Source of the DNA: Georgenia ruanii | GTDB lineage: Bacteria > Actinomycetota > Actinomycetes > Actinomycetales > Actinomycetaceae | Direction of reading: 5' to 3' | DNA: 64,000 nucleotides | NCBI RefSeq assembly: GCF_009193175.1 | Contig: NZ_VUKE01000007.1 | Coordinates: 1-64,000 of the forward strand | Part shown: piece by piece, positions 28,473 to 41,043 of the stretch | Position numbering within the stretch: position 1 is the first letter of the stretch | Layout: each line of letters opens with the position of its first letter | The notes under the pieces: generated by a model | Database searches by the model: none | The model's input: the letters and a program-made list of their open reading frames with translations, nothing else | Told to the model about the DNA's origin: nothing | Translations under genes and position numbers: made by a program

Positions 28473-29528
28473 ATGACGCGCCGCCTCGAGTCCCGCCTCA
28501 CCGTCCTGCTCGACAAGTACGCCGCCCGGCCGGACACCGGCACCGTCCGGCTCGCCCTCGCCCGCCCGTCCACCGGCCTCGAGTGGACGTATGGCGAGCC
28601 GGACGGCCAGTACTTCATCGCCAGCATCACCAAGCTGTTCACCACCGCCGTGGTGATGCAGCTGGTCGACGACGGGCAGGTCGACCTCGACGCCGCGCTG
28701 CCCGTCTACCTGCCCGACGACGTCGTCGCGGGCCTGCACGTGATCGACGGGGTCGACCGCAGCGACCGGATCACGGTGCGCCAACTGCTGTCGAACACCT
28801 CCGGCCTGGGCGACGTCTCGGAGCAGAAGCAGCCCGACGGCTCGACGTTGTTCAAGGTCGCGTTCGCCGCGGACCCGGGCTGGACGTTCGAGGAGCTGCT
28901 GGTGGTGGCCAAGGAGCGGATCCGTCCAGCCTTCCCGCCGGGCACGCCGGGGAAGGCGCAGTACTCGGACACGAACTTCCAGCTGCTGGGCCGGATCATC
29001 GAGGCCGTCACGGGCCTGCCCTACGCCCGGGTCGTCGAGCAGCGCATCACCCAGCCGCTGGCCCTGCCCGGCACCTATGTCTTCGAGGCCGCCACCCTGG
29101 ACCGGTACGACGGCGTGGACCCCATCCTCAACGGCCGGCGGCCCCTGCGCATCCCCCGCACCCTGGCCTCGACCCAGGCCCAGGGCGGCATCGTCTCCAC
29201 CACCGCGGACACGCTGCGCTTCCTGCGCGCCTTCTTCGCCGGTGAGTTCTTCGACGCCGCCCACCTGGAGCACATGCAGGCCCGGTGGAACCGCATCTTC
29301 CCGCCGATGCGGTACGGCACGGGGCTGATGCGCTTTGCCGTGCCGCGGGTGATGTCGCCGTTCGCGCCCGTCCCCGCGATGGTCGGGCACGGCGGGTCCT
29401 CCGGCGCGGTGCTCTTCCACGCCCCCGAGCTCGACCTGTTCGTCGCCGGCACGGTCAACCAGATCGCCAACCGACGCCTGCCCTACCCGCTGCTCGCCCG
29501 CGTCGCGGCGGAGGTTCGGCGCGGCTAG
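28473..29528 (+). CDS. Serine hydrolase, beta-lactamase class C/PBP4-like family
   Basis: Penicillin-binding-protein-like hydrolase (351 aa) with the three active-site marks: SITK (SxxK) near residue 48, YSDT in place of the usual YxN, and HGGSSG as the third motif. There is no signal peptide, so it is probably cytosolic; such members are often esterases or peptidases rather than true beta-lactamases. Substrate unknown. ATG 28473 is chosen over 28464 because a TACGAT -10 ends 7 nt upstream. It stands alone between parC and a TnpB fragment. Confidence 0.85.
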   Translation: MTRRLESRLTVLLDKYAARPDTGTVRLALARPSTGLEWTYGEPDGQYFIASITKLFTTAVVMQLVDDGQVDLDAALPVYLPDDVVAGLHVIDGVDRSDRITVRQLLSNTSGLGDVSEQKQPDGSTLFKVAFAADPGWTFEELLVVAKERIRPAFPPGTPGKAQYSDTNFQLLGRIIEAVTGLPYARVVEQRITQPLALPGTYVFEAATLDRYDGVDPILNGRRPLRIPRTLASTQAQGGIVSTTADTLRFLRAFFAGEFFDAAHLEHMQARWNRIFPPMRYGTGLMRFAVPRVMSPFAPVPAMVGHGGSSGAVLFHAPELDLFVAGTVNQIANRRLPYPLLARVAAEVRRG

Positions 29529-29590
29529 GGCCCGTCTCCCAGGGTGGGTGGGTGCTGGCAGCCTCTGCGGTGTGAGCCGGCACACGACTG

Positions 29591-30083
29591 CACCAGGTCT
29601 CCGGACAGCTGGTCAAGACCCACGACCGGCTCGTCCTCGAAGACCTGCACGTGGCCGGCATGCTCGCCAACCACCGCCTCGCCGCGGCCATCTCCGACGC
29701 CGCCTGGGGTGAGCTCGCCCGCCAGATCGGCCTACAAGCAGACCTGGCGCGGCGGGCAGGTCCTCCTGGCGGACCGGTGGTTCGCCTCCTCGAAGACCTG
29801 CTCCGCCTGCGGCACGCGCAAGGACGCGCTGCTGCTGACCGAGCGGGTCTACCGGTGCGCGCCGTGCGGGCTCGTCATCGATCGCGACCTCAACGCCGCG
29901 GCCAACCTCGCCACCTGGGCCGAACGCCACACGAGCGGCACCGCCCCAGGGGCCGGGGCCCGTCAAGCAGACGGCCCCGTCACCAACGCCCACCGACGGG
30001 ACGGCTCTGGCCCGCGCACCAGCGCGGGTGAAACCAGCCCGGAAGACGTGGGAACCGAACCCCAGGCCGGCCACCCGGCCTGA
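29591..30083 (+). pseudogene. TnpB (IS605-family OrfB) C-terminal remnant with a frameshift
   Basis: Remnant of an IS200/IS605-type RNA-guided nuclease. Frame one reads HQVSGQLVKTHDRLVLEDLH then VAGMLANHRLAAAISDAAWG, keeping the RuvC-II Glu. At about 29731-29732 one extra C shifts the frame; the second frame continues YKQTWRGGQVLLADRWFAS, then the zinc finger (SKTCSACGTRK and YRCAPCGLVIDRDLNAAANL) with the RuvC-III Asp. The N-terminal part with RuvC-I is absent, as is a TnpA. The 3' part and the following ~55 nt resemble the guide-RNA-bearing right end of such elements. It is inactive as a nuclease. Confidence 0.85.
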
Positions 30084-30140
30084 GAGCCTCGGACGCCCGA
30101 GAAGGGCGGTGCCTCACAACCCAGAGTTGAGAGACGCGCT

Positions 30141-31202
30141 TTAGATCTCGATGGTGTACATCGCCGAGCCGCGGGTGCGCTCGTAGCCCAGGTGGGCGAA
30201 GAGCAGCGGGGCGCCGGTGGGGTTGTCGGTGTCGACGTCCAGCCCGGCGTACTCCATGCCGTCGTCGGCGTAGGCGCGCATCGCCCGGGTGAGCAGCGCG
30301 CTGGCCACGTGCCGCCCGCGCCACTCCGGCAGCACGCCGATCATCTCGGTGTAGCCCTCGGTCCAGCCCAGCGCCGGCCAGTCCTGCTCGTACCGGCCGG
30401 AGATGAGGTACCCGGCCACCTGGGCCCGATCGGTGCTGCGGTCCAGCGCGACGAAGCTCCAGGACGGCACGAAGTGGGTGCGGCCCTGCTGCCAGGTCTC
30501 CGCGGTGTGCGGCTGCGCGTCCCACTGCTCGCCGAAGGCCTTGTTGTGGGCGCGGCGGACGGCGTCGTCGAGCTCGGCGGTCCAGGGCACCACCGACAGG
30601 TGGGTGTCGAGGGTGACCTCGGGGATGGGCCGCGAGAGGTCCCGGCGCATCTCCATGTACCAGCGTCGCGGGGCGAAGCCGCGCTCGGTGAGCAGGCGCG
30701 CCATGGCGTCCATGCCCTCGTCCACGTGCACGACGATGCGCGCGGGCGCCTCCACCCCGGTCTCGACGAACATCTGGCGGGCGCGGCCCACCTGCCAGTC
30801 GATGAGCGCCCCGCCGACGCCGTGGTGCCGCCAGGCGGGGTCCACCCCGCCGGAGCAGAACGCGCGCAGCACCGTGAGGTCGCCGCGCTGGATGCGCACG
30901 AACCCGAACGCCCGGAGCGTCCCGTCGGCGTCCCAGCCGCCCATGGCGCTCCAGTAGTGGCTGGCGTCGTAGTACTCGGCGACCTCGTCCGGGGAGGTGC
31001 GGTAGGGCGGGTCGTCGGCGTCCTCGATGCGCTGCACCAGCCCACCCAGGGCGGCCACGTCGTCCTGGCCCAGTTCCCGCCAGCTCAGCCCGCCCGCATC
31101 GGCGGGCGCGACCAGCGTGGCGGGCGCCTGGGCGCGCTCAGCGAGCGGCCGGAGCGCCGCCGCGGGCGCACCGGCTCCCGGCGCGGGAATGGGTGTGGAC
31201 AC
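30141..31202 (-). CDS. Double GNAT-domain acetyltransferase, copy A
   Basis: N-acetyltransferase-like protein (353 aa) with two GNAT domains, the second (about 195-353) better conserved (GYTEMIGVLPEWRGRHVASALL). It ends GYERTRGSAMYTIEI. Layout resembles mycothiol synthase-type tandem GNATs, but substrate is unknown. It is a paralogue of the next gene: both share MEMRR or MRRP central elements, W/F-D-AVRRA-N-AF segments and the same YTIEI end. The GTG start at 31202 has TAGTGT ending 6 nt upstream. Each copy has its own promoter-like box although they lie head to tail 57 nt apart. Confidence 0.88.
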   Translation of the reverse strand: MSTPIPAPGAGAPAAALRPLAERAQAPATLVAPADAGGLSWRELGQDDVAALGGLVQRIEDADDPPYRTSPDEVAEYYDASHYWSAMGGWDADGTLRAFGFVRIQRGDLTVLRAFCSGGVDPAWRHHGVGGALIDWQVGRARQMFVETGVEAPARIVVHVDEGMDAMARLLTERGFAPRRWYMEMRRDLSRPIPEVTLDTHLSVVPWTAELDDAVRRAHNKAFGEQWDAQPHTAETWQQGRTHFVPSWSFVALDRSTDRAQVAGYLISGRYEQDWPALGWTEGYTEMIGVLPEWRGRHVASALLTRAMRAYADDGMEYAGLDVDTDNPTGAPLLFAHLGYERTRGSAMYTIEI

Positions 31203-31208
31203 GTCGTG

Positions 31209-31214
31209 ACACTA
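31209..31214 (-). promoter_or_regulatory. Putative -10 hexamer (TAGTGT) of GNAT copy A
   Basis: Ends 6 nt before GTG 31202; no Shine-Dalgarno. Confidence 0.45.
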
Positions 31215-31259
31215 CGTGGTGGGCGTCGGAGACGCCATCACCTGAAGCGGTCAGGCGTG

Positions 31260-32285
31260 TCAGATCTCGATGGTGTACAGGATCCGCGCGCCCTCGCGCC
31301 GGTAGCCGAGGTCCTCGGAGAACCCCCGGAGGGCGGGGTCCACCGTGTCGACGGTCAGGGCGGCGGTCTCGACGCCGTCGCCGGCCAGGGCCTCGACGAC
31401 GGCGACCAGCAGGGCCCGCGCGACGCCCCGGCCGCGGTACGCCTCCCGGACGCCGAGCTGCTCGGTGTAGCCCTCGCTGGTCCCCAGCCGCGCCCAGGCG
31501 TGGGCGTGCCGGCTGGTCAGGGCGAACGCGGCCACCTCGCCGGCCGGCGTCACGGCGATCTTCGACCACGCCGGCTCGATCTCGTCGCGGGCCACCGCCC
31601 ATGCGGCGGGCGACATCGGCTCCGCGCCCCAGTGGTCGGCGAAGGCCTCGTTGGAGGCGCGCCGGACGGCGTCGTCGAGGTCGGGAGCCCAGTCCACGAG
31701 CCGCAGCCCCTCGGGCAGCGGCGCGTCCGGCGCCGGCGCGGCCACCGGCCGGCGCATCTCCTGGTACACCCGCTTCGGGCTGAACCCGGCCGCGACGTAG
31801 AGCTTGCGCCGGTCGGCCAGGTGCTCGTCGACGTAGGCGCCGATCCGCACCGGCAGGTCGCGCCCCTCGGCGGCGAGGAGCTGCCGGGCGCGCGCGTCCT
31901 GCCAGTCCAACAGGGCCCGGCCGATCCCCCGGCCGCGCCACCGTGGGTCGATGGTGGCGGTGAGGAAGGCGCGCAGGACGTCGACGTCGTCGGCGGGCAG
32001 GTACACCGTGGCCATCGCCCGCAGGGTGCCGTCCTGGCTGAAGCCGCCCAGGGACTCCGTGGCGGCGGCCGCCGTCCCCGCGAGCCGCTCGGTGATCTCG
32101 GCCGGACACAGCCGGGCGAGGGGCCGGTCCACCTCGGCGCAGCGCTCGATCAGCCCACGCGCCTGGTCCAGATCCGGCTCCGTCACCGGACGCCACCGCA
32201 GGCCGAGGTGCGGGGCGGGCACCTCCGCCACCGCCGGGACGTGCAGACGTTCGGCGAGCGCCGCCAGAGGACGGTCGGAAGGCAT
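31260..32285 (-). CDS. Double GNAT-domain acetyltransferase, copy B
   Basis: Paralogue of the preceding acetyltransferase (341 aa). First GNAT half with TIDPRWRGRGIGRALLDWQD, second half with GYTEQLGVREAYRGRGVARALL; it ends GYRREGARILYTIEI. Acceptor substrate unknown; such double GNATs include mycothiol synthase and antibiotic-modifying enzymes, and nothing here decides. The copies have diverged enough that duplication is old. ATG 32285 has TACTAT ending 7 nt upstream. Located between copy A and parE on the same strand. Confidence 0.88.
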   Translation of the reverse strand: MPSDRPLAALAERLHVPAVAEVPAPHLGLRWRPVTEPDLDQARGLIERCAEVDRPLARLCPAEITERLAGTAAAATESLGGFSQDGTLRAMATVYLPADDVDVLRAFLTATIDPRWRGRGIGRALLDWQDARARQLLAAEGRDLPVRIGAYVDEHLADRRKLYVAAGFSPKRVYQEMRRPVAAPAPDAPLPEGLRLVDWAPDLDDAVRRASNEAFADHWGAEPMSPAAWAVARDEIEPAWSKIAVTPAGEVAAFALTSRHAHAWARLGTSEGYTEQLGVREAYRGRGVARALLVAVVEALAGDGVETAALTVDTVDPALRGFSEDLGYRREGARILYTIEI

Positions 32286-32292
32286 GTCTTCG

Positions 32293-32298
32293 ATAGTA
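32293..32298 (-). promoter_or_regulatory. Putative -10 hexamer (TACTAT) of GNAT copy B
   Basis: Ends 7 nt before ATG 32285; no Shine-Dalgarno. Confidence 0.5.
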
Positions 32299-32354
32299 GG
32301 GGCCCGGGGACGCCGGTCCCCCGCCGCGCCGAGGTGAGGTGGGGCACGACGGCG

Positions 32355-34490
32355 TCAGGCGTCGATGCGGTCCAGGTCGATCTGCTGGGCGCCGGCGACG
32401 ATGAAGTCCTTGCGCGGGGCGACGTCGTTGCCCATGAGCAGCTCGAACACCCGCTCCGCCTCGTTGACCGACTCCTCGTCCGCCATCGAGATGCGCCGCA
32501 GGGTGCGGCGGGCCGGGTCCATGGTGGTCTCCGCGAGCTGGTGGGCGTCCATCTCCCCCAGGCCCTTGTAGCGCTGGATGGGCTCCTTGTACTTCTTCCC
32601 CGACCGCTCGAGCTTCTTGAGCAGGTTCGTCAGCTCCGCCTCGGAGTAGGTGTAGACGACCTCCCCCTTCTTCCCGCCGGAGCCGGCCATCTCCACCCGG
32701 TGCAGGGGCGGCACGGCGGCGAACACCCGCCCGGCCTCGACCAGGGGCCGCATGTACCGGAAGAACAGGGTGAGCAGCAGGGTGCGGATGTGGGCGCCGT
32801 CGACGTCGGCGTCGGTCATGAGGACGACCTTGCCGTACCGGCGCTGCGCCAGGTCGAAGGTCCGCCCCGAGCCGGCGCCGATGACCTGGATGATCGAGGC
32901 CACCTCGGCGTTCTTGAGGATGTCGGCGGGCGAGGCCTTCTGGACGTTGAGGATCTTGCCGCGGATGGGCAGCAGGGCCTGGAAGTCGCTGGAGCGGGCG
33001 AGCTTGGCCGTGCCCAGGGCGCTGTCGCCCTCGACGATGAACAGCTCGGAGTTGTCGACGTCGTCGCTGCGGCAGTCGGCCAGCTTGGCCGGCAGGGTCG
33101 AGGTCTCGAGGGCGTTCTTCCGCCGGGAGATCTCCTTGTGCATCCGGGCCGAGACCCGCGCGCGCATCTCCCCGACGACCTTCTCCAGCAGGGCGGCGGC
33201 CTGGACCTTCTCGTGGCGCTTGGTGGAGGTCAGCAGCGCGGTCAGCTCCCGCTCGACCACCTTGCCCACGATCCCGCGGACCGGTGCGGTGCCCAGGACC
33301 TCCTTCGTCTGGCCCTCGAACTGCGGCTCGGGGAAACGGACCGTGACGACGGCGGTGAGGCCGGCCAGCACGTCGTCCTTCTCGACCTTGCCCTCCTTGG
33401 CGCTGACCTTCAGCCGGCGGGCGTTGACGTCGATCTGCTTGCGCAGCGTCTTGACCAGGCCCTGCTCGAAGCCGGCCTGGTGGGTGCCGCCCTTGGGGGT
33501 GGCGATGATGTTGACGAAGGAGCGGACGTTCGTGTCGTACCCGATCCCCCAGCGCAGCGCGATCTCCACCTCGCAGGCGCGCTCGACCTCCTGGGGCCGC
33601 AGGTGCCCCTTGCCGTCGAGCTGCTGGACGATCTCGGTGAACGTCTCCGTGCCCCGCAGCCGCCACGTGTCGGTGACCGAGGCGTCGGTTGCGAGGAAGT
33701 CGGCGAAGTCGACGACGCCGCCGTCGTGCCGGAAGACCTCCTCGACCGGCCCCTCCTCGCCCGGGGTGCCGGGCAGGCGCCGCTCGTCCCGGACGGTCAG
33801 CGTCAGCCCGGGCACGAGGAAGGAGGTCTGCCGGGCGCGGGCGATGAGGTCCTCGTAGGAGAAGTGCGCCGTCACCGGGAAGATCTGCCGGTCGGCCCAG
33901 TAGCGCACGCGGGTGCCGGTGCGGGTGCGCGGGACCTTGCCGACGACGGCGAGCTCGGAGGAGCTGGTGAACGGCTCGAACGGGGAGTCCGGGGAGGCGC
34001 CGGCGCCGTCGTCGAACGTGCCCGGCTCGCCGCGGTGGAAGCTCATCCGGTGCGTCTTCCCGCCCCGGTCCACCTCGACGTCGAGCCGCGCCGAGAGGGC
34101 GTTGACCACCGAGGCGCCCACGCCGTGCAGGCCGCCGGAGGCGGCGTAGGAGCCGCCGCCGAACTTCCCGCCCGCGTGCAGCTTGGTGAAGACGACCTCG
34201 ACGCCGCTCAGGCCCAGCGACGCGACGGTGTCGACCGGGATGCCGCGTCCGTCGTCGCGCACCTCGACCGAGCTGTCCGGGTAGAGGATGATCTCGATGT
34301 TCTGGGCGTGCCCCTCCAGCGACTCGTCGACGGCGTTGTCGATGATCTCCCACAAGCAGTGCATGAGCCCGCGGGAGTCGGTGGAGCCGATGTACATGCC
34401 GGGGCGCTTGCGCACCGCCTCGAGCCCCTCCAGGACGGAGAGGTGACGGGCGGTGTAGCTCGAGGCGGCGTTCGCGGTGGCAGTCGACAC
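32355..34490 (-). CDS. parE: DNA topoisomerase IV subunit B
   Basis: ATPase subunit of the type IIA topoisomerase (711 aa). GHKL ATP site: EIIDNAVDESLEGHA, DDGRGIPVD and GGLHGVGASVVNAL. The TOPRIM domain has VEGDSALGTAKLARSSDFQA and MTDADVDGAHIRTLLL. The C-terminus includes QRYKGLGEMDAHQLAETTMD. Assigned ParE rather than GyrB from its pairing with the ParC-like gene. GTG 34490 has TAAAGT 8 nt upstream and no Shine-Dalgarno, so it too may be leaderless. It is divergent from the DUF7455 gene. Confidence 0.92.
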   Translation of the reverse strand: MSTATANAASSYTARHLSVLEGLEAVRKRPGMYIGSTDSRGLMHCLWEIIDNAVDESLEGHAQNIEIILYPDSSVEVRDDGRGIPVDTVASLGLSGVEVVFTKLHAGGKFGGGSYAASGGLHGVGASVVNALSARLDVEVDRGGKTHRMSFHRGEPGTFDDGAGASPDSPFEPFTSSSELAVVGKVPRTRTGTRVRYWADRQIFPVTAHFSYEDLIARARQTSFLVPGLTLTVRDERRLPGTPGEEGPVEEVFRHDGGVVDFADFLATDASVTDTWRLRGTETFTEIVQQLDGKGHLRPQEVERACEVEIALRWGIGYDTNVRSFVNIIATPKGGTHQAGFEQGLVKTLRKQIDVNARRLKVSAKEGKVEKDDVLAGLTAVVTVRFPEPQFEGQTKEVLGTAPVRGIVGKVVERELTALLTSTKRHEKVQAAALLEKVVGEMRARVSARMHKEISRRKNALETSTLPAKLADCRSDDVDNSELFIVEGDSALGTAKLARSSDFQALLPIRGKILNVQKASPADILKNAEVASIIQVIGAGSGRTFDLAQRRYGKVVLMTDADVDGAHIRTLLLTLFFRYMRPLVEAGRVFAAVPPLHRVEMAGSGGKKGEVVYTYSEAELTNLLKKLERSGKKYKEPIQRYKGLGEMDAHQLAETTMDPARRTLRRISMADEESVNEAERVFELLMGNDVAPRKDFIVAGAQQIDLDRIDA

Positions 34491-34651
34491 CCGACCACTT
34501 TAAGATTCCCGGCTCCTCCCGCTGCGCTCCGACCCGCCTCAGGTGGGGAGAATCTCGCCCGACGGGGGTCCCGGACGACCTTCGCTACGCCGGGAGCGAA
34601 CCGGTCCGGTTCGATGGCATGAATCGGGCGCGCGGGTGGTTGCATGCTGAC

Positions 34652-34870
34652 ATGACCGCAACGACCGCCACCCCCGAACTGACCGCCCAGGACCGCTGCG
34701 ACGCCTGCGGTGCGCAGGCGTACGTGCGCGTGGAGCTGGAGTCGGGCGAGCTGCTCTTCTGCGCCCACCACGCCCGCAAGCACGCCGACGCCCTCGCCGG
34801 GGTCGCCAAGAGCATCCACGACGAGACCGACCGCCTCCACGAGGACAAGACCGCCGCCGCGGCCCGCTGA
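34652..34870 (+). CDS. DUF7455 small metal-binding protein
   Basis: Small actinobacterial protein (72 aa). The core is DRCDACGAQAYVRVELESGE then LLFCAHHARKHADAL: CxxC and CxHH, a likely single zinc site. Function unknown. ATG at 34652 matches the usual family N-terminus; an upstream in-frame ATG at 34619 is possible. It is followed by a strong hairpin terminator at 34890-34922 and is divergent from parE, a linkage seen in related genomes. Confidence 0.85.
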   Translation: MTATTATPELTAQDRCDACGAQAYVRVELESGELLFCAHHARKHADALAGVAKSIHDETDRLHEDKTAAAAR

Positions 34871-34889
34871 CCCGGGCCCGTCGCGCACG

Positions 34890-34922
34890 GACGGCCGCCG
34901 CCCCACTCGGGCGGCGGCCGTC
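34890..34922 (+). terminator. Hairpin terminator after the DUF7455 gene
   Basis: Perfect 14-bp stem (GACGGCCGCCGCCC with its complement) and a 5-nt loop, 20 nt after the stop, followed by TTGTGT. Confidence 0.85.
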
Positions 34923-34967
34923 TTGTGTCCGGATGCCCGGGCACCCGCGCCGTGGTTCGGTGTGGCC

Positions 34968-35813
34968 ATGTCCGGACAGGTGAGTCCCGAGACCGACGGC
35001 GAACGTCTCGCCCGGGAGGCGGGCCAGGCGGCGCGCGCGTCGGCCGAGTACGGCTGGCTGCGCACGCTGGGCCGGGCCGGCTACGCCGCCAAGGGCGTGC
35101 TGTGGCTCCTGCTGGGCTGGATCGCCCTGCAGCTCGCCGTCGGCTCCTCCCGCCAGTCTCCCAACCAGCGCGGCGCGTTCGAGCAGCTCGCCGCCACGGG
35201 CCCGGGCCGGGCCCTGATCGTCTTCATGGCGGCGGGGCTCGCCGCGTACGCGCTGTGGCAGGCGGTCGAGGCGATCTGGGGCTTCCGCACCCTCGAGCCG
35301 CGGCACCGGGCGGCGAAGCGGGTCGCGTCCGGCGGGCGGGCGGTGGTCGGCCTGGCGCTGGCCGGGGTGGCGGTGAGCGTGCTGGCGCGCACGGGGTCCG
35401 CCGGCTCCGGTCAGGCGGAGCAGCAGCTGACGGCGGGGGCCCTCGCGGTGCCCGGCGGTGCGGTGGTGGTCGCCGTCGCCGGCCTGGTCCTCCTCGGGCT
35501 CGGTGGCTACTGGGTCTACCGCGGCTGGACCGCCTCCTTCCGGGACAAGCTGCGCGTGGGGGTGGACCGCCGGCTCGTTGCCGCCGGCCGGGTCGGCCAC
35601 GTCGCCCGGGGGGTCGCGATCGCCGTCCTCGGCGTCCTGCTCGTCCTGGCGGCCGCGCGCCGCGACCCCTCGCGTGCCGGCGGCATCGACGCCGCCTTCG
35701 GCGCCCTGCTCGCCCTGCCGCTCGGCGCGGTGCTGCTCGGCGCCGTCGCCGTCGGGCTCATGTGCTTCGGCCTGTTCCAGCTGGCGAGCGCCCGGTACCT
35801 CGAGGAGGGCTGA
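34968..35813 (+). CDS. DUF1206 membrane protein
   Basis: Membrane protein (281 aa) built from three DUF1206 repeats, each of two hydrophobic helices: YGWLRTLGRAGYAAKGVLWL, then ASGGRAVVGLALAGVAVSVL and AAGRVGHVARGVAIAVLGVL. Each repeat starts with the G-R-x-G-(Y/H)-x-A-(K/R)-G-like motif. Function unknown. ATG 34968 starts shortly after the DUF7455 terminator. Two hairpins lie between its stop and sigA. Confidence 0.9.
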   Translation: MSGQVSPETDGERLAREAGQAARASAEYGWLRTLGRAGYAAKGVLWLLLGWIALQLAVGSSRQSPNQRGAFEQLAATGPGRALIVFMAAGLAAYALWQAVEAIWGFRTLEPRHRAAKRVASGGRAVVGLALAGVAVSVLARTGSAGSGQAEQQLTAGALAVPGGAVVVAVAGLVLLGLGGYWVYRGWTASFRDKLRVGVDRRLVAAGRVGHVARGVAIAVLGVLLVLAAARRDPSRAGGIDAAFGALLALPLGAVLLGAVAVGLMCFGLFQLASARYLEEG

Positions 35814-35849
35814 GCGGCGCCACCAGCGCGGGGGCCAGACAGCGCGAGA

Positions 35850-35876
35850 CCCGCGGCTTCCGCAGGGAGCCGCGGG
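35850..35876 (+). terminator. Hairpin after the DUF1206 gene
   Basis: CCCGCGGCT (35850-35858) pairs with AGCCGCGGG (35868-35876), a 9-bp perfect stem 37 nt after the stop. Confidence 0.6.
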
Positions 35877-35915
35877 CCGTCGTGGCGCGGGGGCGCGGGC
35901 GCGTCGCGCGAGAAT

Positions 35916-35955
35916 GCGCGAGGCCCGCGCCCCTGCCGGGGTGCGGGCCTCGCGC
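35916..35955 (-). terminator. Hairpin terminator of sigA
   Basis: GCGCGAGGCCCGC (35916-35928) pairs with 35943-35955, a 13-bp perfect stem. It lies 17 nt downstream of the sigA stop on the minus strand. Confidence 0.8.
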
Positions 35956-35971
35956 GCTGCCGGGTCCGTGC

Positions 35972-37246
<1,275 letters not shown>

Positions 37247-37301
37247 AGAGAACCTTTCGGCGGGGGGCGCGGGGCCGACGACGTGACGTGGCAGCCCTAC
37301 A

Positions 37302-37307
37302 ATTATA
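37302..37307 (-). promoter_or_regulatory. Putative -10 box TATAAT of sigA
   Basis: A perfect TATAAT on the minus strand within AGTTATAATTGTAG, one of the few AT-rich spots in the window, 55 nt upstream of the GTG. No good -35 at standard spacing is visible. Unlike many neighbours this gene would have a leader and a Shine-Dalgarno. Confidence 0.6.
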
Positions 37308-37670
37308 ACTTCCAGCGGCCGTTCAGGGCGCCCGAATCGAGCGGGGACGGCGGCACGCCTGCGCGTACCCGGCGTCCGGACCCTGCGACCGCCTGGCATA
37401 ACACCGCTCCCGCGCCGGATATGCCCGCCGGGCGGGAGCAATTTCGGCGCCCGGGTGCCGCGAGCGCTGCAGCACTCGCCGAGGGCCAGCCCGCCCCGGG
37501 ACTCCCCCGACCGTGAGCACTCACCCGGCGCTCCAGGACTCGTCGAGCGCTCCAGGGAGGACTGGCGCCCTCAGCGGGGCCTGCAGCTGCCGTGAGACCG
37601 GCAACGGTCGGTGAGACCTGCCGGCGCCACGATCTGCCGGCCCGGCGGACGCGCCGGAGCACGCGCCTCG

Positions 37671-37701
37671 CGCACGCGCCCGCCGGGCCGGGCCGTGTGC
37701 G
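37671..37701 (-). terminator. Probable terminator of the gcv operon
   Basis: CGCACGCG (37671-37678) pairs with CGTGTGCG at 37694-37701 with one G-T pair, with further inner GC pairing. It lies 19 nt after the gcvP stop. Confidence 0.5.
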
Positions 37702-37720
37702 TGACGTCGGCGGCGCCGGG

Positions 37721-40662
<2,942 letters not shown>

Positions 40663-40666
<4 letters not shown>

Positions 40667-41043
40667 TGCTGCGCCTGCGCCAGCTCGGCGTACGCCTCCG
40701 CATCGAGGAGGTCCTCGGGCATCTCGCCCACGCGGACGGTGTAGAGCCAGCCCTCGCCGTGCGGGTCGGCGTTGACGCTCTCGGGGGCGTCGACGGCGGC
40801 GGCGTTGACCGACAGCACCTCCCCGCTGGCCGGCGCGATGAGGTCCGAGACCGACTTCGTGGACTCGATCTCCCCGCAGCTCTCCCCCGCGGTCACGGTC
40901 GCGCCCACCTCGGGCAGGTCGAGGTAGACGACGTCGCCGAGCGCCTCGGCGGCGTAGGACGTGATCCCCACGGTGGCCACGTCGCCGTCGACGGCGATCC
41001 ACTCGTGGTCGCGGGTGTATCGGCGGTCCGCGGGATAGGTCAT
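40663..41043 (-). CDS. gcvH: Glycine cleavage system H protein
   Basis: Lipoyl carrier protein (126 aa) that shuttles the aminomethyl intermediate between P, T and L proteins. Starts [19 protein letters not shown]. The lipoylated Lys is in [15 protein letters not shown], and [18 protein letters not shown] closes the domain. Overlaps gcvT-like (ATGA) upstream and gcvP (GTGA) downstream, so all three are co-translated. Confidence 0.97.

Larger units (their letters stand above)
37247..37720. other. 474-bp non-coding spacer between gcvP and sigA
   Basis: It holds the sigA leader and -10 box (37302-37307), a short AT-rich island that is unusual for this genome, and a hairpin close to the gcvP end. 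No conserved coding frame or RNA gene is recognised. GTGAGCACTCAC at about 37513 is a small inverted repeat of unknown meaning. Confidence 0.6.

Noticed and set aside
23169-29528. A very long plus-strand open frame (over 2000 codons) opposite the GNAT/acyl-CoA synthetase gene and across parC
   Set aside because: Arg/Gly/Ala/Pro-rich shadow translation caused by high GC. Only its last part coincides in frame with the real serine hydrolase; the rest lies antisense to or out of frame with well-supported genes.
28473-29528. A true beta-lactamase resistance gene
   Set aside because: No signal peptide and a YSD instead of YxN second motif; better described as a cytosolic serine hydrolase of the same fold.
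30192-34622. A 1476-codon plus-strand frame opposite the GNAT pair and parE
   Set aside because: Antisense shadow of conserved genes; biased composition and no recognisable domain.
37513-37524. GTGAGCACTCAC as a possible CIRCE/HrcA-type or other operator
   Set aside because: Only 5-bp arms, no second half site at the CIRCE spacing, and no heat-shock gene nearby.
37303-37662. Small minus-strand frame in the sigA-gcvP spacer
   Set aside because: No family resemblance, no start signal, and it covers the sigA promoter.
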